Shown here piece after piece: positions 44,489 to 54,000 of a DNA stretch of 64,000 nucleotides (position 1 is its first letter; each line of letters starts with the position of its first letter). The stretch covers positions 1,696,410-1,760,409 of the forward strand of contig NZ_JH470338.1 in assembly GCF_000239695.1 (NCBI RefSeq), written 5' to 3'. The DNA comes from Actinomyces graevenitzii C83. Lineage in GTDB: Bacteria; Actinomycetota; Actinomycetes; Actinomycetales; Actinomycetaceae. The translations under genes were made by a program, and so were the position numbers. A model generated the notes under the pieces. That model worked only from the letters and a program-made list of their open reading frames with translations, was not told the DNA's origin and did not search any database.

Positions 44489-44814
44489 TTGTCCAAGGCT
44501 GGCTGAGTTGTTACCCAAAGGTTGGCTTTTTGTTGCCTAAAGGGCAACCGAGGTGGGCCATAAGCACTGAAGGCCCACTATGGGGCAGACACAAAGCGCA
44601 CGATTGCTGCCAAGTGCATCGCCAATACCTGGCTAATACCCGATCAATAACCGGCTAGTTCTTACCAAAGTAAAAGCCCCAGTATTTAAGATCCGGCATC
44701 TCTGGGCAAAAGTTCTAATTGTTTACTTTTAGGTCTTTAGGACTAAAGCGGATAAACCTATAGCTTTGTAAATATAAGCATTGTTTATGATGACTTCGTA
44801 AAAAGCTTAAGAAA

Positions 44815-44960
44815 ATGCCGAGGGCCGCACGTTTCACGTGCGGCCCATCGCCAATGAGGTTCCTCAACCCGTGTTCCCAGATCGGGGAGGGCGCCTCCTT
44901 CGCCAGAACGTTCACTGTAGGCTCCCTTAAACCTCAGTCCAACTAGCTCTCGGCCGGTCA
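44815..44960 (-). ncRNA. Candidate structured RNA with terminal hairpin
   Basis: The 700-base gap between tRNA-Ala and rlmC holds no convincing gene. On the minus strand a series of stable hairpins (GGAGG/CCTCC, GGTT-GAGG-AACC) ends in GGGCCGCACG / CGTGCGGCCC (44822-44846, perfect 10-base stem, 5-base loop) followed by TCGGCATTTTCTT. This looks like an independently terminated small RNA, but no known family was recognised. Confidence 0.25.
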
Positions 44961-45055
44961 TCAGGCTCCCCAACCCTCGCGACCGCTAACCTCTGGCGGT
45001 AGTAAGAATTTAACCCCCTCTGCCTGTAAGAACACCCCTGGGCAAGCTGTGAATT

Positions 45056-45091
45056 TCCTGGGAAATTTAAATAGCGTTCCCAGGTTTCTGC
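45056..45091 (+). promoter_or_regulatory. Alternative hairpins upstream of rlmC
   Basis: CCTGGGAA (45056-45063) pairs with TTCCCAGG further on, while the overlapping ATTTCC-TG-GGAAAT forms a competing small hairpin. The two cannot form together. Regulatory meaning is unproven. Confidence 0.3.
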
Positions 45092-45202
45092 AAAAGCGAA
45101 TTTGACCTGGATAAACGTCAAAAAGTCCGACTACATACAAAGTAAAGTTTTTATCTCTCAACGCAACTTCGTGCAGCATACTGAGCCTGTAGGCTTGTAA
45201 CC

Positions 45203-46507
45203 GTGCTCTGTCAGCTCCACGACGCCTCCCTGTGTCGCTCCTGCCCCAACCTTGATCTACCCCTGGCGCAGCAGCTGCAATTAAAGCAATCTGCGGTGCA
45301 AGCCACACTTGCCGGCCAGGTTGAGGCGGCCGCCTGGCTTGAACCTTTCGCCAGCGCCCCCAGCCACTTCCGCAATAAAGCCAAACTGGCGGTTTCGGGC
45401 GCAACCCATGCCCCGGCGCTGGGGCTAGTTGACCGTTTCGACAACGGCACGGATTTAACTTCCTGCCCGCTGCATGTAAACGAAATTAAAGCCGCACTAG
45501 CCCCGTTAACTCGCGCAATTACCCGTATGGGGCTGCAGCCCTACTCGATCGTCAAGCGGCGCGGGGAGCTTAAGCATGTGCTGGTTACTGCCTCGGCTAA
45601 CGGCCAGCTGATGGTGCGTTTCGTTTTGCGCTCGACGGCGCAGTTGCCGGCTATCCGTAAAGGTGCACCCCGCCTGCAAAGCGAGCTGCCCGGCTTGCGG
45701 GTGCTGTCGGTAAATATTCAGCCCCGCCCGGCCGCAATCTTGGAGGGCGAGCGCGAAATTATTTTGAGCCAGGACTCAACCCTGGACATGCCGCTGTATC
45801 TGCCGGAACTGGGGGCGGACGGCGTCGTCGTAAATAACAAAAAAAGCGTCCTGCCGCTGGTGCTGCCCCCGCAGTCATTCTTCCAAACCAACAGTGGCGT
45901 GGCCGCCGGGCTCTATGCCCAAGCCCGCGCCTGGGCGCGCGACTATGCGGGTGGTGGCGTCTTGACGGGCGCTGAGGCTGAGCGAGAAGGGGCTGGTGGA
46001 CAAGCTGGCGCCTTGACGGGTGAGCCCGGGGCTGACGGGGCGTACCCTGACGCAATCCAAAGCAGCCAGTCGATTTGGGATCTGTACTGCGGCGTGGGCG
46101 GCTTTGCCCTGGCCCTAGCCCAGCCCGGTGCGCAGGTGCTGGGGGTGGAAGTTTCTGCCCCTGCCATCGATGGCGCCCGCGCGGCCGCCGCCCAGCTGGG
46201 CCTGACTAGCCCGCAGGTTCGCTTTGAAGCAGGCGACGCCTCCGTGCTGGATGCCTCGGGCCAGGTCTATGGTCACGACAAGCCTGATCTATTAGTAGTT
46301 AACCCACCCCGGCGCGGCATTGGTGAACTGGCGGCCTCAATTGAAGACAGCGGCATTCAACGAGTGCTGTATTCCTCCTGCAATCCGGCCTCACTGACCA
46401 AAGATTTAGAGGTAATGAGTAGCTATCGGGTACGCCGGGCGCGGTTGTTCGACATGTTCCCTCACACCAATCACGCTGAAGTGCTAGTTGAATTAACTCA
46501 TAACTAG
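45203..46507 (+). CDS. rlmC: 23S rRNA (uracil-C5) methyltransferase RlmC
   Basis: 434 residues. The cysteines at 3, 11, 14 and 88 match the Fe-S cluster ligands of E. coli RlmC, and the segments SHFRNKAKLAVSG, RGELKHVLVT, QSFFQTN, IWDLYCGVGGFALALA (SAM site), VNPPRRGIG and YSSCNPASL (catalytic Cys) follow in RlmC order. Family knowledge: methylates U747 of 23S rRNA. It is longer than the E. coli enzyme (375 residues), mainly from a Gly/Ala/Glu-rich insertion of about 40 residues (about 250-290) just before the SAM site. The start is GTG at 45203. Confidence 0.94.
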   Translation: MLCQLHDASLCRSCPNLDLPLAQQLQLKQSAVQATLAGQVEAAAWLEPFASAPSHFRNKAKLAVSGATHAPALGLVDRFDNGTDLTSCPLHVNEIKAALAPLTRAITRMGLQPYSIVKRRGELKHVLVTASANGQLMVRFVLRSTAQLPAIRKGAPRLQSELPGLRVLSVNIQPRPAAILEGEREIILSQDSTLDMPLYLPELGADGVVVNNKKSVLPLVLPPQSFFQTNSGVAAGLYAQARAWARDYAGGGVLTGAEAEREGAGGQAGALTGEPGADGAYPDAIQSSQSIWDLYCGVGGFALALAQPGAQVLGVEVSAPAIDGARAAAAQLGLTSPQVRFEAGDASVLDASGQVYGHDKPDLLVVNPPRRGIGELAASIEDSGIQRVLYSSCNPASLTKDLEVMSSYRVRRARLFDMFPHTNHAEVLVELTHN

Positions 46508-46613
46508 GCTTTGCGCCTGCTTGCAGTGCTGGCAGGCTGATAAAAGTGCAGCTCAGCGCCCATATGAATAGTGCTTAGAGGTTGCTGACTTGGGTATTTC
46601 CTATTGAATTACA

Positions 46614-46645
46614 GGCTGAATGTGATCTGTTCCACTCGCATTCAG
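46614..46645. promoter_or_regulatory. Inverted repeat upstream of the SemiSWEET gene
   Basis: CTGAATGTGA and TCGCATTCAG (10-base arms, one G-U pair) separated by about 10 bases, 55 bases before the start codon. Candidate operator or leader hairpin. Confidence 0.35.
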
Positions 46646-46699
46646 TCTGACTAATTCCCTAATATGTTCGGAACCAAAGATCTATAGATAAGGAATGTT

Positions 46700-47038
46700 A
46701 TGTCTAAGCAAGCCGAATCCTCAAAGGATGAAAAGAACGCGCAAGCCGCTTCTGAGCCGGAAGTTCGCTCTGGTTTGGCGCTGACCGTTAAGCAGGAAAA
46801 GGTCCTGGGGTGGGTTGCTACCTTCATGGCCGTGTGCATGTACGTTGCCTACGTTCCTCAGATCGTGAGCAACCTCAACGGCCAGGCCGGTAACCCGCTG
46901 CAGCCTCTGGTAGCTGCAATCAACTGCAGCCTGTGGGTGTACTACGGCCTGTTCAAGCCTTCTCGTGACCTGCCGCTGGCAGCCGCTAACGCCCCCGGCA
47001 TTTTCTTCGGCCTGGCTGCCTTCGTCACCGCGCTGTAA
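46700..47038 (+). CDS. SemiSWEET-family transporter
   Basis: 112 residues: a hydrophilic N-terminus of about 33 residues and three membrane helices. The YVPQIVSNLNG motif in helix 1 is the PQ-loop, and QPLVAAINCSLWVYYGL and NAPGIFFGLAAF complete the triple-helix bundle. Family knowledge: SemiSWEETs dimerise to form a facilitator for sugars. AAGGAATG precedes the ATG. The long hydrophilic N-terminus is not typical of minimal SemiSWEETs (about 90 residues). Confidence 0.92.
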   Translation: MSKQAESSKDEKNAQAASEPEVRSGLALTVKQEKVLGWVATFMAVCMYVAYVPQIVSNLNGQAGNPLQPLVAAINCSLWVYYGLFKPSRDLPLAAANAPGIFFGLAAFVTAL

Positions 47039-47060
47039 GACGCAGAGTTACTAGACGGTG

Positions 47061-48470
47061 TCAGGCCCTGCCGTATTGCAGATAGGGCTGCTCGCATTCG
47101 TCACCAATGCGGATGCCCGGCGCCAATGCCCCGGCTTGGCTAGCGCGCAGCTGTTCCAACTCGCGCACCACCCGCTCGCGTAGCGAACGCGGATCAATAG
47201 TGTTCAGGTAAATCTTGGTGGCGCCCTCAAAACCCGCCAAAGTGGAAACACGCCACTTAAGCACCACCCGCCAAGGCATTTCCTTAGCCACGCCCGGGGC
47301 GCGGTAATGCCACTCCTCGTTTAGTGGTACCTGCGTGCCCGTAGCCTGGTGTAGGGCGTGCACCAAATCAGAAACCGCATCCACCTGTTCGGGCTCCATC
47401 AGCCACGGCTCAGAGACCGGCCCGGTGGAGTAGACCTCCAACGAGGGGTAGCGGTGACCCACCCCAGCCAGGGCCACGGCGCCGTCGTTAGCGGCCACAA
47501 CCAAACCCGCCCGGTAAGCCCAATCCACAAAATCGCGGTAAATATTTCCGTTAGCGTTCACTCGGGCAATTTCAGCCTGCAAGCTAGCCCCCAGCGAATC
47601 CACGCCCACCACCTGTTTGTGCAGGTGATCGAAGCTAGCGCCGGCCGGGCGCAGCCAGTTCTGGAACACGGCCACATACTTAACGTGCTTGTTTTGCAGG
47701 TACTGCGCGTGCATGGCGTTAACCGCCCACTGGGTCCACACGCGGTGCTCGGTCACGCTTAAAGTGGCGCTGCCAGCCAAGCCGGTAGTGTCGACGGCGT
47801 CATCGCGCCAGTGGCGGCGGGCCACCAACACATCATGGCTGCCCCCGAAAAAGCCGGCGCTGTGACGGCGAATGTCGCTCAGGTTCAGGTCGGCAATCTC
47901 TGCGTCGCCAGCTCCGGAGGCACGCAGCTTGGCGCTTACAATGGCGCGCAAATGCTCATATCCGGCGGCGTCAGCCAGGTAGTTTTCGAGCCGGTCACGG
48001 CAGCGCTCAGGCAGCTCAAAACCATAGTTAGCTTGCCAATAATTGAACGGTAAAATCTCAAAAAGGTTGGGGATACGCCGAAATTCGGCTACGCTCTGAT
48101 CTAAATATTCAGGCAGCAAGCCAAAAAACGTGTGCCAAGTGTCGCCTGCCCCGGCGTCGGCACCCAGCCTGGCGTTGGCCCCAGAGGCCTTAGTCCTCGC
48201 TCCGGCGTCGGCGCTAGCGGCGTCGTCGTCCTTAACCGAGGCAAAACGCACGATACGGGCATATTCAGGCGGCGTCTCCAGATAACGGCCGCTACAAAAA
48301 GCACAAGTGTGAGTGTGCATGTGGGAACTGAGAGGACGCACCTCAACCTGAGGCAGGCGCAAGGGGCGGTTAGCGCGGCCGGGTACAGTCCACACTTCCG
48401 TGCCAGTGAAAGGGCTAAGCTGTTTGACAGTACCGTCACAAAGACGGCGCAGGTAGGGGTGATCGTCCAT
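47061..48470 (-). CDS. DUF4921 protein, GalT-like
   Basis: 469 residues. It begins with YLRRLCDGTVKQLSPFTGTEVWTVPGR and has a CAFC zinc-type motif at about 57-60, followed by a HIT/GalT-like core with NWLRPAGASFDHLHKQVVG, where the HLHKQ segment corresponds to the active-site HxHxQ of galactose-1-phosphate uridylyltransferases. DUF4921 is an actinobacterial family whose substrate is not established; nucleotidyl transfer is the best guess. An Ala/Asp-rich insertion lies at about 80-105. It is divergent from the antiporter with only 35 bases between starts. Confidence 0.88.
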   Translation of the reverse strand: MDDHPYLRRLCDGTVKQLSPFTGTEVWTVPGRANRPLRLPQVEVRPLSSHMHTHTCAFCSGRYLETPPEYARIVRFASVKDDDAASADAGARTKASGANARLGADAGAGDTWHTFFGLLPEYLDQSVAEFRRIPNLFEILPFNYWQANYGFELPERCRDRLENYLADAAGYEHLRAIVSAKLRASGAGDAEIADLNLSDIRRHSAGFFGGSHDVLVARRHWRDDAVDTTGLAGSATLSVTEHRVWTQWAVNAMHAQYLQNKHVKYVAVFQNWLRPAGASFDHLHKQVVGVDSLGASLQAEIARVNANGNIYRDFVDWAYRAGLVVAANDGAVALAGVGHRYPSLEVYSTGPVSEPWLMEPEQVDAVSDLVHALHQATGTQVPLNEEWHYRAPGVAKEMPWRVVLKWRVSTLAGFEGATKIYLNTIDPRSLRERVVRELEQLRASQAGALAPGIRIGDECEQPYLQYGRA

Positions 48471-48505
48471 GCCTCTATTGTGCCGGGTTTTAGATTGGAG
48501 GGAAC

Positions 48506-50077
48506 ATGCTAGGAGATGCCTTTGGGGCGCTGTTTTTAATCGCCACCGTAATATTTCTAGCGCCGCTCATTGCGCGGGCCATCCCAGGCGGGTTTGTGCC
48601 AGAAACTGTGCTTTTGCTGGCCGGTGGAATGGCCATGGGTGCGGCTGGCTTTACACTCACCGAGGCGGGCGAACCAATTTCCTTCCTGCGTGAACTGGGC
48701 GTGGGTTTCCTGTTCCTGCTGGCCGGTTATGAGCTAGACCTGGGGGAGCTGCGCGGCTCAGGCGGGCGCCACGCCATAGTGGGGTGGTTTGCTTCGCTGG
48801 GCTTGGCTTTCGCGGCGGTGATCGCCATGGGGGTGGGGTCAATTACTGATATGCGCGACGGCGCTATAGCCCTGGCTATTGCCATGACCTCCACCGCCCT
48901 GGGCACACTACTGCCGATTTTGCGCGAGCGCGGGCTGCTATCTACCTCAGTGGGTGCCGCCGTGCTAAACCATGGGGCGATTGGTGAAGTCGGCCCGATT
49001 GTGCTGATGGCGCTGCTGCTGGGAAGTCGCGCCACCTGGGCTTCGGCGCTGGTGTTGGCCGGCTTTGTGGCTATCACGGCGCTAATCATCGTGTTCAACG
49101 AGCGGGTTAAGCGGGCCGGTACGCGCCTGGTCGCGGCAATTCAGCGCGGGCAGCACACCACCGCCCAAACCACTATTCGCGCCGCCGTGTTGCTGCTGGT
49201 GGGGCTGTGTGCACTGGCTGAAGTGTTTGAGCTTGACGTGGTGCTGGGGGCGTTCGCGGCGGGAATTATTTTGCGCCGGGTGCTGCCGGAGGGCTCGCGG
49301 CCCTTTGAGGAAAAACTTGATGGTTTGGCCTATGGCTTCTTCATCCCGATTTTCTTTGTAACTTCAGGCATGACCATTACCGTGTCGAACCTGAGTGAAA
49401 AGATTGGCCCGATTTTGGGTTTCTTGGTGCTGCTGGTGGCCGTGCGCGGAGTGCCGGTGCTGCTGGTGAGCGCCGCTGAGCGCAAGCGCGACGGCTCGCG
49501 GGTGTTTAGCTGGCGTCAAAGCCTGCAGGTGGCCTGCTATTCCACCACCGCCTTGCCGATTATTGTGGCCGTGACCCAGGTGGCGGTTTCTGCCGGAACC
49601 ATGACCCGCGATGTGGCTTCCACCTTGATTTTGGCTGGTGCCCTGTCTGTGCTGATTATGCCGACGGCGGCGCTGCCCTTGTCGCGGCACACCGATAAGC
49701 TGCCCCAAACCCAGACCATGGGCGTGGTGCAGGGGCCGGTGCGTGCCGATGGTTCCACCACTGCTAGCACGCAGGAAGAAGATGGTTACGCTGTTGGTCG
49801 TCCCAGCGACGGCGCCGAGGCGCAAGATGCCCCCGAAGTGCGTACTGCCTTGTACGTGCCCCCGCATGAGCGGGTTGACGCCGGCCGTGACGCCCTTGCC
49901 CAGGCCCAGGGTGAAACTGGCGTGGAATCTGGCGTGGAATCTGGCGGGCGCCTGGGCGGCGTGCAGGTGCGTCTGGGTGTGCTTTCGCACCGCCTGCAAT
50001 GGCAGGGCGACGAACCAGTGCACTGGCAGCTGCGTAGGCGCATGGTCAAGCGCATAAACCGCCACCGCCATAAGTAG
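48506..50077 (+). CDS. CPA2-type cation:proton antiporter
   Basis: 523 residues. Residues 1-400 form about 12-13 membrane helices with the Na+/H+ exchanger pattern: LGVGFLFLLAGYELDL, MTSTALGTLLPIL, LNHGAIGEVGPIVLMALLLG, VLGAFAAGIIL and IPIFFVTSGM. The C-terminal 120 residues are hydrophilic, with a tandem GVESGVESG repeat, and lack a recognisable RCK/TrkA domain. GGAGGGA precedes the ATG. The gene is followed by the second copy of the dispersed hairpin. The ion (Na+ or K+) is not determined. Confidence 0.9.
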   Translation: MLGDAFGALFLIATVIFLAPLIARAIPGGFVPETVLLLAGGMAMGAAGFTLTEAGEPISFLRELGVGFLFLLAGYELDLGELRGSGGRHAIVGWFASLGLAFAAVIAMGVGSITDMRDGAIALAIAMTSTALGTLLPILRERGLLSTSVGAAVLNHGAIGEVGPIVLMALLLGSRATWASALVLAGFVAITALIIVFNERVKRAGTRLVAAIQRGQHTTAQTTIRAAVLLLVGLCALAEVFELDVVLGAFAAGIILRRVLPEGSRPFEEKLDGLAYGFFIPIFFVTSGMTITVSNLSEKIGPILGFLVLLVAVRGVPVLLVSAAERKRDGSRVFSWRQSLQVACYSTTALPIIVAVTQVAVSAGTMTRDVASTLILAGALSVLIMPTAALPLSRHTDKLPQTQTMGVVQGPVRADGSTTASTQEEDGYAVGRPSDGAEAQDAPEVRTALYVPPHERVDAGRDALAQAQGETGVESGVESGGRLGGVQVRLGVLSHRLQWQGDEPVHWQLRRRMVKRINRHRHK

Positions 50078-50126
50078 GCAGGTGCAAGTACAAACACAGG
50101 CAAAATACATACAAATACAGGCAAAA

Positions 50127-50175
50127 TCATCCCTTCCCTATAAAAAATTCATGGGGTTTTATAGGGAAGGGATGA
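50127..50175. repeat. Dispersed hairpin element, copy 2 (downstream of the antiporter)
   Basis: Perfect 19-base arms around the 11-base loop AATTCATGGGG, the exact reverse complement of the loop in copy 1 (39153-39209). Stem differences are compensated on both arms. The 49 bases between the antiporter stop and the hairpin contain AAGTACAAACACAGG and ATACATACAA blocks related to the tail of copy 1. Confidence 0.85.
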
Positions 50176-50412
50176 AATGTCAGTATCTGTAGTTCAAGTA
50201 CTTATACTTTAGTTCAACAACTTATACTTTGACCAATTCTAGGCATTTTTGGTTGCCTCCAGGGTCGATGCCGGGGCCGACGACGGCGCCGGGACGCAGC
50301 CTCTGGGGCTGATGGCAATGCCGCCGAGGCTGACGACGTCGTCCGGGCCGCCGCCCGGCCAAACCGCCGCCCAGCTAGGACATCGCCCTACCAGGACACC
50401 GAACGGCCAAGC
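50176..50412. other. Intergenic region with a 20-base direct repeat
   Basis: No gene recognised. TTCAAGTACTTATACTTTAG and TTCAACAACTTATACTTTGA (about 50193 and 50213) form an imperfect tandem repeat. A GC-rich stretch with GACGACGGCGCC and GACGACGTCGTC motifs follows. Confidence 0.5.
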
Positions 50413-50823
50413 CTAGACGCCGTTGCCGTAGTGCGGCGGGACGTCACCTAACAGTCGCGCGTCATTGGCGTGCGCGGACGGATCCTCGCGGCGCAAATCT
50501 TCACGGCTCCAAGCTGGCCTTTCAGCATCCACCTTGCCCAGCGCCTCCTGCACAACCTGTTCAAGGTTGGCGCCCTCGGCCACCCGTTCGCGGTCCTTCG
50601 GCCCCAAATGCACTACGCGCCGACGCCGCCGCCCGGCTTGGTTGGGATGCCCGGCTTGGTTGGGATGCCCGGCTTGGGTGGGGGAAGTCTGAGCCAGTGG
50701 GGCCTCAGTGTGCCCGGCTGCGGAGGCTGTGCTGGTCGCCGCCGCAAAGGCAGGGTTTGCCTGATCGGCCGGTACGACTGCGCTGGCTGGTGCGCCCGGC
50801 ACAGGCGCATCCGGCGCGGGCAC
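50413..50823 (-). CDS. Conserved actinobacterial hypothetical protein
   Basis: At least 136 residues. The N-terminal half is Pro/Ala/Gln-rich with HPNQAG repeats. The C-terminal 65 residues (VVHLGPKDRERVAEGANLEQVVQEAL, then HANDARLLGDVPPHYGNG) look conserved: small actinobacterial proteins ending in a DDRL...DxPPHW-like motif are common beside large helicase genes. The start is uncertain: GTG at 50823 is used, but the same frame stays open upstream to a rare ATT at about 50865 and neither has a ribosome site. Function unknown. It lies downstream of, and on the same strand as, the helicase-like gene. Confidence 0.6.
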   Translation of the reverse strand: MPAPDAPVPGAPASAVVPADQANPAFAAATSTASAAGHTEAPLAQTSPTQAGHPNQAGHPNQAGRRRRRVVHLGPKDRERVAEGANLEQVVQEALGKVDAERPAWSREDLRREDPSAHANDARLLGDVPPHYGNGV

Positions 50824-50898
50824 GTCAGCTATAGGCGCGCCAGCGTCTGCACTGTTTTGGCTGGTAATTATGGTTCTCAGCTCGCTTGGTGGTGGACC

Positions 50899-50929
50899 GG
50901 TTGCGGCTGAGTTTAACTCAGATGCAACC
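50899..50929 (-). terminator. Hairpin downstream of the helicase-like gene
   Basis: GGTTGC-N3-TGAGTT-T-AACTCA-N3-GCAACC: a two-tier stem with a symmetric internal loop. There is no U-run, so it may be a processing or attenuation element. Confidence 0.5.
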
Positions 50930-51000
50930 GGGCCGGCTCAGTTGTGGAAAGTGCGGCGCAGCCGCGCCGATGCAGTTCGGTTGGCTTATGTCGCGGTGGC

Positions 51001-54000
51001 TCAGCTGCGGCCACGCTTGACGGCGTGGTGTAGCACTGCGTCCACGGTGGTGCCGCGTCGCTTGAGGGCCAGGGTTTCGCGTAGCTGCTCCACTTCCTCA
51101 TCCTCGCTGCGTTCGACGCCGTCAGAGCGGATCCAGGACACCAGATCGTCAAGCTGGTCGTCACTGTAGGCCTGTAGCGGCAAGCCCTGGGCGATCGGCG
51201 GGCGCACATCACGCTCGCGTGCGTTGCCGGCCCCAGCACCGTCTCCGGCTCCAGCCGCATTGGTGCCGACGGCGCCCTGGCCAGCTCCTTCAGAACCCTG
51301 CCCGGCTGTGGCCGCGCTGTGGGCACTGGCCGCAGTCGCACTGTGGGCGCTGGCTGCGCTAGCGCCCTGATCGGCGCCGCTACCAGCAGCGTTAACGCCA
51401 GCGGCGCTGGAAGAGAGGCCAGGCGGGGGAGGAACCGGGCGCTCACCGGCCGTGCCAGTCCCGGTAGCGCCAGCCCCAGCCCCGGTGATGTGGCCACTGC
51501 GGCTGCCAAGCCCAGCGCCGGCCCCGGCAAGCCCACCGGCCGCGCCGGCCCCAAGCCCAGCCCCAAGCCCAGCACTAGCCCCATATCCGGCTGCCGCCGA
51601 GTCGCCGTCGTCGCTAATTAGCTCCGGAACCGCCTCGCCGTCGTCGCTGACACTTTGACGCTTATCAACAATGTCGAGCACCAACTGGCAGATGCGCTCA
51701 GCTTCAGCGGAAGGATCCACAAACACGCCAGCGCTAAAGGCCCGGTACACGGTCCAGCCGCGCCGCTCCAGACGCTCCACCCAGTAGCGCTCACGCATAC
51801 GCACCGAAGGCTCATCCATATAAGCCTCGTCGTCGGTAAGCACCGCCACCAGCAGCTCATCGGGGTAGTCTGGGTGGCCCACAGCCAGCGGGATCGCCCC
51901 GGGGCCATCCGTGCCGTAACGCGGCACCACAGACAGGCCCATCTGGAAGCAGTGCAAAGCCAGATCCAGCAGCAGGCGGTCAGGGGCCTTACCGGCGTCG
52001 TCGAGAGGCAGCGGACCCACCTGGGCTCGCTCAAGCAGCTGACGCAGCAGACGCTCCCCAGCCCCATGCAGGCGCGAAGGGTCAATGTCGGCCGCGCTCA
52101 GGCAAGAAACCACAGTGGTAGTGCCGCGCGAAGCACACAGCGCCGCCACCAGCCCGCCGGCGCCGTCGCGAGTAGACAGCTGCCCGAAGGAGTGCACCAG
52201 GGAGCCGTTGGGGGTCTTGGCGTAACCCACCGCAATAATGATGTGGTCGCGGCGCAGACGGTAAGCCTGGCTGATATCCACCACCACAAACGGCTCGGAC
52301 TTGTCGGCGTTAAAGAACTCCTCCAGGGCGGGAGAACCGTTAGTTTCGGCCGCCACCGCCGCGCGGATCGCCTCAGCATGACGCGAGTTGAGAGCCACCA
52401 CAGCCAGGGACTGCTCCGGGCGGGTTAGGGCGGCGTCAATAATGTGATCGACGACGGCGTCCACCTCGGCACGTACCGTCTCCACCTCGTTGCGGCCCGG
52501 GGCGGGAGTGCCTCGCCCATCAACCGCAGTCAGGGTCAGGGTTTGGGCCCCCGGCGGGGAGGGGATCACGTCAATCACGTCGGCGTAACCATTAGCAGCC
52601 AGAAAGCGGGCAATCTCCGGGTCCAGGTTGTGGCGGGTGGTGGACAGCTGCACGTGCTGGAGCACCGGCGCCAAAACCCCAGCCACACCGTTATCAACCG
52701 CGTGGGAGTCACCCACCACCACCAGTTGCCGCGAGCGCGCCAAAGCCGGCACTACCTGGCTTAATGGCAGCGGGTAGGAGGCGTCAATGATCACCAAATC
52801 CACCTGGGTGGTGGGTTTAAGCACGCTGGGCACCAGCGAGGGCGGCACAATCCAAATCGGCTTGATGATTTTGGCCAGTGGGTAGGTGTCCAAAACGTCG
52901 CGCAGGGAGGCGTTGTCGCTGCGGCCCAGGGCTCGGTACAGGGCGCGGGCTTGTTCCTTGTCTGCCCCCACCTCTTGGCGCACGCGCATGGCGTAGGCCT
53001 GGGCTACCGGCGCGGCCAGGGTGTGTACCTGGTTGATGTCGGCTTGGCGCAGCTGGGAGGCCAGGTTGGCGAGGGCGGTGGTGTCTAGGCCACCCATGTC
53101 GGGGTCTTCCGCTAGGCAGTGGGCCAGGATGGAGGACCACCAGCAGTAGGTCAGCTCTTGTTCCAGGTACTGCTTGGGTACCTGACGCTGGGCCAGGTCC
53201 GCCACCAGGTCGGTTAGGCCGTAGTGTTCTAGCTGCTGCTCAATGCTGTTGATGCGGGGAATGTCTTTGGCGCTGGCTTCTTCAGTGTCCAGCTCGCGCA
53301 GCATCGAGTGCAGTTTCATGATGGGCATTTCCATCAGGTCCATGCCCTCAGCTGGTCCCTCCAGCAGCGGCGCCAGCTCAGAGAGCATCTGCTCGGTTTG
53401 GGCGGCGACGCGCTCCATTTCGTCTAGCCCCAGCGGTAGGCGCGGCCAGCCCCCTTCGCTAGAGTAGCGCTGCCACTGTTCCCGACGGCGCTGCACTAGT
53501 ACCAGCTCAGAGTACAGGTCTTCGACTTGGCGGCCCGGGCGCACCAGAGAGCGGGCTTGTTTAATGAAACGACGCCGGTCAGAGCCGCTCATTTCTACGT
53601 GCTTGTCGCGGCGCCACTGCTTGGTGGCGGTGGCGATCACCATGTCTGCGGCGGAGCGTTCAAAAACTTCGGGCACAAACACGTCTAGGGATTCACGTAC
53701 CCCGTCAAGCATGGCCAGCTGCTCATGCCACTGGCTCAGGTTCAAGGGGCGGTGTAGCTCAGTTTGGGTGATGGCGGAGCTGATCTGTTCACGCACCAGC
53801 GGCAGTAGCTCTGTGGCCAGCTCATGCACCTTAGAGACGGTGCGTTCAGCCATAATTGCACTGTTTAGCGGCACCTGCGACCAGGGGTTAGCAGGCCGAT
53901 CCTTATCCAGTATCCCCAGGTCATAGGCCTGGGTGAGGATCTTGTTGGCGTTACTTAAACCCTGCATGTCAAGGTTAGCTAGGCCCGCAGAGCTGATGCG

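Noticed and set aside
44822..44846. GTTTCACGTG inside this hairpin looks like a second parS site
   Set aside because: Only the left half and centre match; the right half continues as CGGCCC to complete a GC-rich stem, so it is better explained as a hairpin.
44715..44915. Minus-strand 66-codon frame between tRNA-Ala and rlmC
   Set aside because: It reads through a perfect terminator-like hairpin and resembles no protein; a non-coding RNA is more plausible.
50191..50231. Two-unit direct repeat as the start of a CRISPR array
   Set aside because: Only two imperfect, directly adjacent copies without spacers; no cas genes in the window.
51319..51621. Plus-strand open frames opposite the Gly/Ala tail of the helicase-like gene
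   Set aside because: Composition is dictated by the repeats on the coding strand; no start signals.
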